Shown in pieces: positions 7,730-15,405 of a stretch of DNA of 64,000 nt. The DNA comes from Geobacter sp. (GTDB lineage Bacteria; Desulfobacterota; Desulfuromonadia; Geobacterales; DSM-12255): positions 1 through 64,000 of the forward strand of contig WKKR01000005.1 of NCBI GenBank assembly GCA_009684525.1, given 5' to 3'. Each line of letters starts with the position of its first letter. The first letter of the stretch is position 1. The notes below the pieces were generated by a model. That model was not told where the DNA came from and did no database searches. It saw only the letters and a program-made list of their open reading frames with translations. The position numbers were made by a program, and so were the translations under genes.

Positions 7730-9592
7730 CTAAAAGAGCTCAATGTTATCGCCCAGTTCACCGCCACCTGAAACGATCTCGTGATCAACATGGCCTGTCT
7801 GGGCTATATCTGCATGCACCCTGCGTTCGCTGTGCATAGTGTAGCGACTGGCGAGTTCCTTGAGACGTTCTGCCCGGCCGACTACCGAATCAACGGGCAC
7901 GAGTTCGCGGGACTGTGAAATCAGCCCTTCCAGGGCACCTACGATATTCTCCAGTCCACCCGTCATCTGATCATGAACCGTGACGGAACTGGTTGCCAAA
8001 TCGATGTCCGCAGAGAGTCCATGTACTTCCCTCTCCAGCAAACCAAGATTGGCAATGAGACTTTCGTTCAATCCCTGCAGGGTCTGCAACAGTTCATGGA
8101 GATCTCTCACCATGACGTCCACTTCCTGTTCCAAGACCTTCGCTTCGGCATTGACTCCCCTGAAAAGTTTCTCGGTCGTCTCGGTAATGTCGCGCAAGGT
8201 ATCCGAAACCGTTGTGGTCTGCTGCTGGGCTTCCACGGAAAGCCTCTGGATGGCTTCCGCCAACACCCCCAGGGCAGCCCCGTCCTTGCCGGTCCGAGCA
8301 GCCTTGATCTGAGCATTCAAAGCTATGAGTTCGATCTCTTCACCAATGTTTTCGATATCGCCGACAAAACTGACAATCTCGCCCACAGTCCCAGCTACCG
8401 TATTCATGGCCTGGGAGATCTCATGGTTTGCCTGCGCACTGTCAGCCAGAGAACTGGCCACCTGCTCAAGGTCGCGCTTCATATCGGTAAAAAATGAACT
8501 CCCGGCCTGATCGGCCACCCCAGCCATGACACGGGTCTCTTCGGCTGTATCCCCCTCTTTGCGAGCGATGGCTCGGAGGTTTTCGATGATGCTGGAAATG
8601 GCATTCCTGATTTCCTGGCTGGCTTGCCTGAGTTGCGCTGCCTGTAGTTCGCAGATATCCCCGGTCTCGACAACAAGATCGCGGCCTTCAGTGGCATTTG
8701 AATGGGCAGTAACGACAGCGACCCGTTCATGCAGCTCAACCAGGGCTATCTCCACATGCTCGATCTGCTGCCGGACAATGTCATGGAACTGCATTGAGGT
8801 TACAACTTCACTGATACTCCTGGACACTTCCGAGGATGAGGTGGCGACCACCGCAGCGAGTGCCGTGCAGCGGCTATTGATCTCCTTGAGTGACGCAAGA
8901 CTCTCCCGCGTCTTGAGCAGGATGCTGCGCACCTGTGCCCGTTGCTCAACCTCAAAGTCCTCAACTCTCCCGAGAGTCGCCCTGATAGTTGTGCCCAGCT
9001 TTCCCTGCTGTTCGAGAATGGTCTGGGATTTGTCCACCACCTGCACCGAGAGATTGGCCACATCGGCAGCCAGGGTATCGAACCCGGCCGCGCTCTGGCC
9101 GAGACGTGCGCTCTCTATCTTGGTGGAAGTGCCCAGCATGCGCAGGACCTTATTGATTTTCTTGAATCCATCCAGAGGTTCCGACACATGGTCGAGCATG
9201 CCGAGAACGCTGGTCAGTGACTGGCAGTCTTTAGCTGAATCCCGTTCGGCTCCGTTCAGGTAGTCCTGCATCTGGTCCAGCAGCGTAGCGAGTCCATTGA
9301 TTGCATCCTGCAACTCATGTCCCCCCACCTGATCGACAACACGGCTGGCGAGCTGACTGATACTCCCGCCCCTCTCGTAGAAATCGTGCAACTTGGATCC
9401 GATGGCGAGGAATTCACCCTCAGTGGAGCCAGCCAGCTGCCCCAATTCTCTGGACATCTTGATCAGTCCGTCACTCCACTCGGCAAACGGAAAATGGACT
9501 GCTGCGACATCACGGACGCTGTCAACTGCAGGCTCTTTTTCGTGGGACGGTGGTTTCCGTGACTTGAACAGACTTGCAAGGGAATATGTCAC
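7730..9592 (-). CDS. Soluble MCP-like signalling protein
   Basis: A 620-residue, almost entirely helical protein with no membrane segment. Near residue 430 it has a degenerate receptor-tip sequence, EEIELIALNAQIKAARTG followed by GVLAEAIQRLSVEAQQQT, which matches the MCP hairpin in a divergent form. Two halves share heptad-rich segments, including an earlier IKINKVLRMLGTSTKIESARL-like stretch (FKKINKVLRMLGTSTKIES). It probably senses a cytoplasmic cue or acts as a scaffold for the CheA and CheW below it. A GTG at 9592 is preferred, with GGAG six bases upstream; the longer frame opens at a TTG at 9679 with a poor ribosome site. Confidence 0.85.
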   Translation of the reverse strand: MTYSLASLFKSRKPPSHEKEPAVDSVRDVAAVHFPFAEWSDGLIKMSRELGQLAGSTEGEFLAIGSKLHDFYERGGSISQLASRVVDQVGGHELQDAINGLATLLDQMQDYLNGAERDSAKDCQSLTSVLGMLDHVSEPLDGFKKINKVLRMLGTSTKIESARLGQSAAGFDTLAADVANLSVQVVDKSQTILEQQGKLGTTIRATLGRVEDFEVEQRAQVRSILLKTRESLASLKEINSRCTALAAVVATSSSEVSRSISEVVTSMQFHDIVRQQIEHVEIALVELHERVAVVTAHSNATEGRDLVVETGDICELQAAQLRQASQEIRNAISSIIENLRAIARKEGDTAEETRVMAGVADQAGSSFFTDMKRDLEQVASSLADSAQANHEISQAMNTVAGTVGEIVSFVGDIENIGEEIELIALNAQIKAARTGKDGAALGVLAEAIQRLSVEAQQQTTTVSDTLRDITETTEKLFRGVNAEAKVLEQEVDVMVRDLHELLQTLQGLNESLIANLGLLEREVHGLSADIDLATSSVTVHDQMTGGLENIVGALEGLISQSRELVPVDSVVGRAERLKELASRYTMHSERRVHADIAQTGHVDHEIVSGGGELGDNIELF

Positions 9593-9853
9593 TCTCAACT
9601 CCAGGGGTAAACATCTGTCATGCTGACCATTGCGGTATTCCGGTATGGTCCTCTTTCTCACTTCATCGGATAATGGCAAACCAACCTTTAATTCCCGACA
9701 AATTTTCCATTATTATGTCCAATAAATAAGCACAATTTCGACTACTTAGATAGTGAATGAACATCTTCGAGGAACTTGCATGAAATGCGGTCTTTGCTAT
9801 AAGAACGATCCTGTCGTTCTCTGCCAAATGGCAACATAGGGGCCTGCCTGGAG

Positions 9854-10138
9854 TCAGTTCATCTGCAGGTCAAAACCACGTACTCTCGGGTGAGCCAGTA
9901 GCTCAGACAACATATCCAAATGCTGCCGCGCCTTATCATGGTCGCCACGACGAAAGGACAGCTGAAAGCGGAATATCTCATCCGCTACTTCCTGGGACCT
10001 ATCAAGCAGCATCAACCGCTTCAGTTGCAATGCATTCTGCTCAAGCAGTAGATCATCACGGCAATCAAGTGACTCCTTCAGGCCCTGGATCAGCCTGAAA
10101 GCCTCCTGCATCGGCAGATCATCCTTCAGTTCTGACAT
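9854..10138 (-). CDS. Small helical protein of unknown function upstream of che genes
   Basis: A 94-residue soluble protein beginning MSELKDDLPMQEAF. It is predicted to be all helical, with repeated hydrophobic heptads (LIQGLKESLDCRDDLLL, LDMLSELLAH). No family is recognised. The ATG at 10138 has GGAGG five bases upstream, which favours it over an upstream start at 10174. It lies 261 bp before the MCP-like gene on the same strand, and may be a small partner of the signalling complex. Confidence 0.65.
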   Translation of the reverse strand: MSELKDDLPMQEAFRLIQGLKESLDCRDDLLLEQNALQLKRLMLLDRSQEVADEIFRFQLSFRRGDHDKARQHLDMLSELLAHPRVRGFDLQMN

Positions 10139-10284
10139 AACAACCTCCGCCTGTCCCCCGGAAGAAGCCAGCAAAGACCGGTATGCCTACCACTCCCAGA
10201 CGGAACGTATTACTAGATGCAACACAGCCTGCCCACTGAAAACTTATCGGGGACGACCGGTCAATCTTGATCTATGTTTTGTTT

Positions 10285-10331
10285 GCATAAGAAACAAGGT
10301 CGGCAGAATATAAGTTCATCTGCCGACCTTG
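10285..10331 (-). terminator. Rho-independent terminator after the P460 cytochrome gene
   Basis: CAAGGTCGGCAGA (10295-10307) pairs perfectly with TCTGCCGACCTTG (10319-10331). On the minus strand the stem is followed by TTTCTTATGC. It lies 45 bp past the stop codon at 10376. Confidence 0.8.
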
Positions 10332-10375
10332 CAAGGAGGGGGCTTCGCGAGAGACGCGCAAAGAGAGTTGGGGTG

Positions 10376-10852
10376 TTATTTGAAGTCTGAATACTTCGAA
10401 ATGACGAAATCAGTTGCTGCAGCATCCTTCAGATGGCACTCAAAGCAGGTTTTTACCGGGTCGAGGGTTGCGTTATGCTTCCCTTCAGGGGTAAACCCGG
10501 CAAACAGCCAGCCTCCGGTAGCCTTCTGCCTTTTGTCCTTCTTCATCAGGACCACCATGTTCTTCTTTCCCTTGGCAGGCTTGCCACCCTCGTTCTTGAT
10601 ATTGTAGAAAACCACCACAAACTGGCTTCCCTCAGGGTATTTGCCGCCGGCCTTGTAGGTCGTCATCGTCTTTTTGTCCAGATAAATGTAGTGAATCCCA
10701 TAGAAGAGGGAATTCTTGTCGTTCACCATCTTCTCTTTGCTCTTCTCCCACTTCTCATACCCCTTGGGCAATGAGATCTTTTCAGCAGCGCCAGCCGGCA
10801 GCACCATTGCCGTCATGGCCAGGAATACAGCCCCTGCTATCAACTTTTTCAT
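10376..10852 (-). CDS. Periplasmic cytochrome P460-family monoheme protein
   Basis: A 158-residue secreted protein with a signal peptide (MKKLIAGAVFLAMTAMVLPAGA). A cytochrome_P460-like beta fold follows (FVVVFYNIK, NMVVLMKK, GGWLFAGF), then a single CFECH heme-binding motif near the C-terminus. Family members are c-type cytochromes that oxidise small nitrogen compounds or serve as periplasmic electron carriers; substrate cannot be told from sequence. The start has GGAGGAGC upstream. It is bounded by terminators on both sides and so is probably a single-gene unit. Confidence 0.85.
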   Translation of the reverse strand: MKKLIAGAVFLAMTAMVLPAGAAEKISLPKGYEKWEKSKEKMVNDKNSLFYGIHYIYLDKKTMTTYKAGGKYPEGSQFVVVFYNIKNEGGKPAKGKKNMVVLMKKDKRQKATGGWLFAGFTPEGKHNATLDPVKTCFECHLKDAAATDFVISKYSDFK

Positions 10853-10911
10853 CCTGCTGCTCCTCCGTTGTTTTTCACGAAGAATACACCGATCGGAAAC
10901 GGACTGTCACC

Positions 10912-10942
10912 ACAAAAAAAGGCGCTCGATCAGGAACGCCTT
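10912..10942 (-). terminator. Rho-independent terminator after the Spy-like/PepSY-like pair
   Basis: AAGGCG (10919-10924) pairs with CGCCTT (10937-10942), and the minus strand continues into seven T residues (10914-10920). It lies just after the stop at 10963. Confidence 0.75.
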
Positions 10943-10962
10943 CCTTCTGCAGTTCTCCGCCA

Positions 10963-11319
10963 TCAGTATATCGATCGAATCCTGCCGCTCCTCTTGTCTA
11001 TGATCACCCGGTCGACAACCTTGCCACGCGGGTTGATCACATCTGCCTCAAAGTAGGTCTCCCGTTCCGTAAGATTACCGACAGATACCCTGCTGCCGGC
11101 AAAGTATTCGCTGAGCAATGCCCTGGCTTCCTCTTCCGTTCGGACCTCCCGACGACTGCCATACCATCCCTGTCGCCTGTTACGGCAATAACCTCCATAG
11201 GGCCTGCATTCCGCGCCGCTTTCGCAACCCGTTTCACAGCGTCGCTCTGCAAGCGCATCCACCGGAATAATCCCCAGAGAGAAGGTGCAGACGGTCAGTA
11301 ACAGAAAGATGATTCGCAT
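10963..11319 (-). CDS. Secreted small protein with PepSY-like C-terminus
   Basis: A 118-residue exported protein. The signal peptide is MRIIFLLLTVCTFSLGIIPVDALA, followed by a Cys- and Arg-rich stretch (RRCETGCESGAECRPYGGYC) and a C-terminal region EEEARALLSEYFAGS...VVDRVIIDKRSGRIRSIY that looks like a single PepSY-type fold. The start at 11319 begins the signal peptide but has no clear Shine-Dalgarno; a TTG at 11340 with AAGG upstream is the alternative. It lies 27 bp after the Spy-like gene in the same unit. The function is unknown; a role in metal or envelope stress handling is inferred only from its neighbour. Confidence 0.7.
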   Translation of the reverse strand: MRIIFLLLTVCTFSLGIIPVDALAERRCETGCESGAECRPYGGYCRNRRQGWYGSRREVRTEEEARALLSEYFAGSRVSVGNLTERETYFEADVINPRGKVVDRVIIDKRSGRIRSIY

Positions 11320-11346
11320 GGCGTTCAATGACGTCGGCAAAGAGCC

Positions 11347-11784
11347 TTATTTTACCGGACAGTTGGCACAACCGACCGCCATCCGCCCCTGCCCCTGCCC
11401 CTGCCCCTGCCTCCCCTGTCTGCCACACCCTGCCTGCGGGCAATCCAGCGGGTCCTGGTCACACTGGGCGAGACAACCATCGGTCAACCCGAGTTTCAAG
11501 GCGGTCTGCTGAAGCTTTGTCCGGATGTCGATGATCTCCTGGCGGAGCACAGTCACCCGCGACTGGTCTGGCATTGCCTTGGCCTGCTCCTGGGAGAGCT
11601 CCAGCCGCTTGATCATCATGTCGTCACGGAGTGTCCCAGTCTCTTTCTGGAATGTACGCACCTTTTCCAGATTGGCATTCAGACCGAACATCCCCCCGCC
11701 GTTACATCCCCATCCGGCATAGACTGCTGTACCGGTAAGGACCGCCAGACCGAGGGCTATTACTATCATCATTCTTTTCGTCAT
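11347..11784 (-). CDS. Spy/ZraP-like periplasmic protein
   Basis: A 145-residue exported protein with signal peptide MTKRMMIVIALGLAVLTGTAVYAG. Its long amphipathic helices (VRTFQKETGTLRDDMMIKRLELSQEQAKAMP) match the LTXXQ/ZraP/Spy arrangement of periplasmic chaperone or zinc-associated proteins. The C-terminus is unusual: C-Q-D-P-L-D-C-P-Q-A-G-C-G then a GQGQGQG repeat and CANCPVK, giving several cysteines able to bind metal. GGGGAGGA lies upstream of the ATG. Direct repeats at 11836-11874 upstream are candidate regulator sites. Confidence 0.78.
   Translation of the reverse strand: MTKRMMIVIALGLAVLTGTAVYAGWGCNGGGMFGLNANLEKVRTFQKETGTLRDDMMIKRLELSQEQAKAMPDQSRVTVLRQEIIDIRTKLQQTALKLGLTDGCLAQCDQDPLDCPQAGCGRQGRQGQGQGQGRMAVGCANCPVK
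11385..11408. repeat. Hexanucleotide tandem repeat (GCCCCT x4) inside a gene
   Basis: Four perfect copies of GCCCCT lie within the Spy-like gene and encode a Gln-Gly repeat on the minus strand. Because the unit is a multiple of three, copy-number change would alter repeat length without shifting the frame. Confidence 0.85.
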
Positions 11785-11835
11785 CTGCGTATCCTCCCCG
11801 ACTGAGAATTGTTATGCTGCCACTATACCGGAGAG

Positions 11836-11874
11836 TTGTGAAGCGATTATGCGGAGATTGTGAAAGATTGTGAA
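11836..11874 (-). promoter_or_regulatory. Direct repeats TTCACAA, candidate operator of the Spy-like gene
   Basis: On the minus strand the heptamer TTCACAA occurs at 11874-11868, 11864-11858 and 11842-11836, that is at 10- and 22-bp spacing, all on one face of the helix. They lie 52-90 bp upstream of the ATG at 11784, where an activator of the OmpR class would bind. The rest of the 417-bp gap (11785-12201) shows no gene. Confidence 0.4.
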
Positions 11875-12201
11875 GGAGTGTCACACGCTCGGTCGTCCCT
11901 GGGATCAGATTCTCCTGCCATCGTCATTAAACGTCTGCCGCAGGGAAAATAGCCGTCCTCATTTGCAATTCTGTTGCGCCGGCATTTCATTTCCGAAACA
12001 TTCCATTTCATGAAAAAAATATCATCACCTTCTTATCCATATATTACGGGTAATTCCACAAAAAACCGTTCCTCGAACCTGTTGAAGTTTCTCACCGGAC
12101 TGTCGTTTCTGGAAAGATGTTTGCCAAGAAGGGTGCCACAACTCGTCAGATAATGGCATCAGTTGGCATTCAAAATGCTTTTCATCCCGCAGGAGGGTGC
12201 C

Positions 12202-12456
12202 ATGAAAGACGACAGGCTGGTATACAGCGCTGAGCAGCAGATCAATGACGAACACTACTGTATTTCGGTTTATTGCAGATCGGATGGAAGGCATTACGCC
12301 AAAACCTTCCTGAGTGAGACCGATATCATTATCAACGACGGGTCATCCCTCGAAGAGGTACTGAGGATTCACCGGGATCTGCTCCCCCTCGCCGTAACGA
12401 GCCGTCGATCGCGAGAAATTTTGAGGAGCCCCCGGCAGGAACTGCAGGAGGCATAG
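12202..12456 (+). CDS. Small conserved-type hypothetical protein
   Basis: An 84-residue soluble protein starting MKDDRLVYSAEQQINDEHYC. It has an antiparallel-beta look (YCISVYCRSDGRHYAKTFL, TDIIINDGSSLEEVLRIHRDLLPLAV) and an Arg-rich tail. AGGAGG five bases before the ATG at 12202 supports this start over an upstream frame opening at 12163. It is the only plus-strand gene in the first 36 kb and faces the cytochrome gene ending at 12487. No function is recognised. Confidence 0.65.
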   Translation: MKDDRLVYSAEQQINDEHYCISVYCRSDGRHYAKTFLSETDIIINDGSSLEEVLRIHRDLLPLAVTSRRSREILRSPRQELQEA

Positions 12457-12486
12457 ACAGTGGGGGTACGCCCCGCTCCTGCAATC

Positions 12487-13821
12487 TTAATCCTTTACAT
12501 GGCATTTATTGCAAAGACTGCGCTGATAACTGGCATAATCCGACGGCTTGCGGTCGTAAAACGTCTTGCTGACCTCAGCGGTCGTCCGACCCTGGGCAAA
12601 CTCCGCAGAAGCAAACATATCGACACCGGGATATCTCCCATTATGGACGATGAATTCCGAATGGGTGTTCCAGCGTGTCATACCGTCCCATCCTGAAGCA
12701 TGGGCTCGATGGCAGGTGAGACACATCACCTGCGGCGAGCCGCCGCCCTCAACCCCCCTGCGATACGAACCATCGCTGTTTGCCGCCGATTTGAGGACGG
12801 CATAGTCATCAGTCCCCATCTCGAAAGGAACCATGGACGTGTAGGCCTCTGCCGGAGCACCGTTTATATTGCCACTGCCTACATAGGCATTGTAGTTGGC
12901 GGCAATCTGGCCGGTCAACCGGGCTCCACGCCCCGTGGGGTGGCCGAGCCCGCTTCCGCTGCCATGAATTTGCTGGTGGCAGTTCAGGCACCACTCCGAC
13001 ATCCCGCTCCCGTACGCCACCCTGGTATCGGCAGCACGTTCCGAGCGATTGTAGGAAGCCGGCGCCACTGCAGCGGGTGGATCTGCCAGGAATTCCTGAA
13101 CACCCGCGGCATCCTTCGGACGATACCCTTTGCCAGCCAGGAGCCGGTAGACTCCCACAGACCGCGTTGCCGTCGGAATCTGGCTGGTGTTGTAGGAACC
13201 GGAACCGGCCGCGGCATTTCCCCTTTCCACGACGATACCGTTCGGGAAACGCTTGTAATCGCCATGGGGGTCATGACAGCTCGTACAGGAGAGAGCCTGG
13301 GACGGGTATGTCCCTCCGGGTGCCACCGTGTTCCTCCCATCAGGCATGTAGCCAAATTCCAGGGCAACGATGTTGTGGCCATGCCGCTCCCCTGGGCTGC
13401 TTTCCTCCCACCGTTGGCCTTGCCACTCCGACGGCATCCAGCGATAGGTCTTCTTGAGCCAGCCGAAATCACCGGCTGGCGTCAATTGGCTCGGTGGCAT
13501 ACCCGGAGTCAACAGGGAACCGTTCGAGGCAACATAATGATCGCGCGGCTGATTGAGGCCTGCTGGCGCCTCATGGCAGATCAGACAGGTTGAACTGGCA
13601 TCCGCCCCCTTCAGCATGAACGATGGCTGTCCAAAGGCCTCCGAGGCTTCATCGCCCACCTGCCCGGTACTGGCAGGCCTGCCGTGGCATCCTTCACATC
13701 TGCCGATGGAACCGTTATGGAAATTCTCCTGGGCAGCCGCATGTACGTGAATGGTCAATACGGCAAGAAAGGCCAGTACCGCTCCCCGTTGACGTCTCAG
13801 ACCCCTGGATCGATTGTGCAT
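12487..13821 (-). CDS. OmcS-family six-heme cytochrome, paralogue A (lacks inter-subunit His)
   Basis: A 444-residue exported c-type cytochrome. A signal peptide ends near HVHAAA. The mature part has six CXXCH motifs in the OmcS order: CEGCH, CLICH, CTSCH, CLNCH, CLTCH, CNKCH. It also shares the OmcS hallmarks QLTPGGDFGWLKKTY, GHNIVA, SCHDPHG, RVAYGSGMSEWC, CHRAHASGW and the final NKCHVKD. After the first heme motif it reads CHGRPAS, not CHTMHN, so the histidine that in OmcS ligates a heme of the adjoining subunit is absent. The ATG at 13821 has AGGAGG upstream. It is the last gene of the electron transfer locus. It probably is an outer-surface cytochrome that does not polymerise in the OmcS way. 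Confidence 0.92.
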   Translation of the reverse strand: MHNRSRGLRRQRGAVLAFLAVLTIHVHAAAQENFHNGSIGRCEGCHGRPASTGQVGDEASEAFGQPSFMLKGADASSTCLICHEAPAGLNQPRDHYVASNGSLLTPGMPPSQLTPAGDFGWLKKTYRWMPSEWQGQRWEESSPGERHGHNIVALEFGYMPDGRNTVAPGGTYPSQALSCTSCHDPHGDYKRFPNGIVVERGNAAAGSGSYNTSQIPTATRSVGVYRLLAGKGYRPKDAAGVQEFLADPPAAVAPASYNRSERAADTRVAYGSGMSEWCLNCHQQIHGSGSGLGHPTGRGARLTGQIAANYNAYVGSGNINGAPAEAYTSMVPFEMGTDDYAVLKSAANSDGSYRRGVEGGGSPQVMCLTCHRAHASGWDGMTRWNTHSEFIVHNGRYPGVDMFASAEFAQGRTTAEVSKTFYDRKPSDYASYQRSLCNKCHVKD

Positions 13822-13831
13822 AACCCCCTCC

Positions 13832-13856
13832 TGCTGAACCTGTACACGGTTCAGCA
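13832..13856 (-). other. Hairpin abutting the ribosome binding site of paralogue A
   Basis: TGCTGAACC and GGTTCAGCA form a perfect 9-bp stem with a seven-base loop, ending immediately before the AGGAGGGGG site of the cytochrome gene. Its position suggests control of mRNA stability, processing or translation for the last gene of the run. The 247-bp gap has no other clear feature. Confidence 0.5.
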
Positions 13857-14068
13857 AAGAGGCGGCCAATCGCAACCACTTGATATCAGGCTATGTCATC
13901 AGATTTCCGGCCAGCCATGCTGGCACAGATTTGCACATGAGGCACCAGATGCGTTTCGTAACTCTTCAGCATGATTGTCGTTCCGCGAACAAGGGGAGTT
14001 TGGTAAAGGATTGAACAGGAGGGGGAAAAGACCGGACTACCGAGCAGGCCATGCCCAGTGGCCTGGCA

Positions 14069-15373
14069 TCAGTCCTTTGCATGGCATTTGCTGCAAAGTC
14101 CACGCTGGTAAGTGGAAAACGAACGGGGTGGGCGGTCATAGAGCGCCCGTTGCGTCTCGAGCGATGTTCTCCCCTGGGAGAGCATGGGGGGCGAGTCGTT
14201 ATCGACCCCGGGGAATTTTCCCTCGGAAAGGATCATCTCCGCTTTCATGTTCCACCGGGTCATATGATCCCACCCAGAGGCATGTGCGCGATGACAGCTC
14301 AGGCAAAAGACATTCGGCCTCTCTTTGGGGCCGTTTCGATCACTACCGTCGCTGTTGGCAGTCCTTTTCAAGGTGGCATACTCATCGGTTCCCATCTCGT
14401 AAGGGACCAGAGACGAGTATGACTCGGGAACCTTGCCGGTAGTGTTTCCGGAAGCAACATAGGTATTATAGATCCTGACCGTTTCCGTGGAAAACCTTGC
14501 GGTGTTGCCCGCCGGGTGCCCACCATTTTTGTGGGAACTGGTATGGCAGTTCTGGCACCATTCCGACATGCTTTTCCCATAGGCGACCCGGGTATCGGTC
14601 AATGTCTCGGACCGGTTGAAAAGTGCCGGTGAGACTGCTGCAGGGGGATCTGCCGTAAAGGCATAATCCCCCTGCAGGCTTTTCGGTTGATAGCCGCGAC
14701 CTGCCAGCAGGCGGTAGGAACCGACGGTATGCTCCGTGTCGGGATCAGGGCTGTCCGCATACGAACCCGAGGACTTGATCGGAAAACCGGCGGAACGTGT
14801 GGCACCATCTGCCCCCCGCCGGTAATTGCCGTGGGGATCATGACAGCTGATGCAGCTAAACCCCTCTGCCGGATAGGTTCCGCCGGGAGCGATCGGATTG
14901 CTGGTATCTGCCGAATAACCATAATCCGCAGCAACGATGTTGTGCCCATGGCGCTCACCCGGGCTCGACTCCCCCTGGAATGCCGATGCGCCACCCTCCC
15001 TGGACCAGCGATAACTTTTTTTCAGCCAGCCGAAATCCCCTCCGGGGGTTAACTGCGTCGGAGGGATATTCCCCAGCAGATCCTCGTTCCCCGTGGCCAC
15101 GAAATGACCCGAGGCCCGGTGCATATTGTTCGGTGTACCGTGGCAATTGAGACAGGTCGAGCCCGGATCGGAACCATTAAGCATGTATCCCGCTTGGGCA
15201 GCACCGGTCGCCGTGGTGGAATTCTGGAATCCACTGGTTGCCGACCCCTCTGCCCTGGACCGCGTATGGCATCCGTCACAGTTCCCGACACTGCCATTAT
15301 GAAACAGCTCTGCCCCCCCGATTGCCGGCAAGGCCAGGACTGCCGCGGCCACTATGCACCATTGCAGCGACAT
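14069..15373 (-). CDS. OmcS-family six-heme cytochrome, paralogue B (lacks inter-subunit His)
   Basis: A 434-residue exported cytochrome with signal peptide MSLQWCIVAAAVLALPAIGG. It has six CXXCH motifs (CDGCH, CLNCH, CISCH, CQNCH, CLSCH, CSKCH) and the OmcS-type segments QLTPGGDFGWLKKSYRW, GHNIVAADYGY, SCHDPHGNYRR, RVAYGKSMSEWC and CHRAHASGW. The first heme motif is followed by TRSRAEG, so, as in paralogue A, the histidine equivalent to OmcS His16 is missing. The ATG at 15373 has GGGAGG five bases upstream; a GTG at 15409 overlapping the NHL stop is less likely. It lies 32 bp after the NHL gene, in the same operon. Confidence 0.92.
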   Translation of the reverse strand: MSLQWCIVAAAVLALPAIGGAELFHNGSVGNCDGCHTRSRAEGSATSGFQNSTTATGAAQAGYMLNGSDPGSTCLNCHGTPNNMHRASGHFVATGNEDLLGNIPPTQLTPGGDFGWLKKSYRWSREGGASAFQGESSPGERHGHNIVAADYGYSADTSNPIAPGGTYPAEGFSCISCHDPHGNYRRGADGATRSAGFPIKSSGSYADSPDPDTEHTVGSYRLLAGRGYQPKSLQGDYAFTADPPAAVSPALFNRSETLTDTRVAYGKSMSEWCQNCHTSSHKNGGHPAGNTARFSTETVRIYNTYVASGNTTGKVPESYSSLVPYEMGTDEYATLKRTANSDGSDRNGPKERPNVFCLSCHRAHASGWDHMTRWNMKAEMILSEGKFPGVDNDSPPMLSQGRTSLETQRALYDRPPRSFSTYQRGLCSKCHAKD

Positions 15374-15405
15374 GTGCCCTCCCGATCTGCAGAAAACGAA
15401 ACCAC

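Noticed and set aside
10860-10960. Checked for a further riboswitch ahead of the P460 cytochrome
   Set aside because: Only the terminator of the preceding gene is present; no GEMM core (GGGACxxAAAGCC-like) was found.
12163-12179. Sigma-54-like sequence TTGGCATTCAAAATGCT (GG-N10-GC)
   Set aside because: Spacing fits, but the start point would fall on the ribosome binding site of the gene at 12202, leaving no proper leader.
14045-14066. Inverted repeat CAGGCC/GGCCTG after paralogue B
   Set aside because: No T run follows on the minus strand, so it was not called a terminator.
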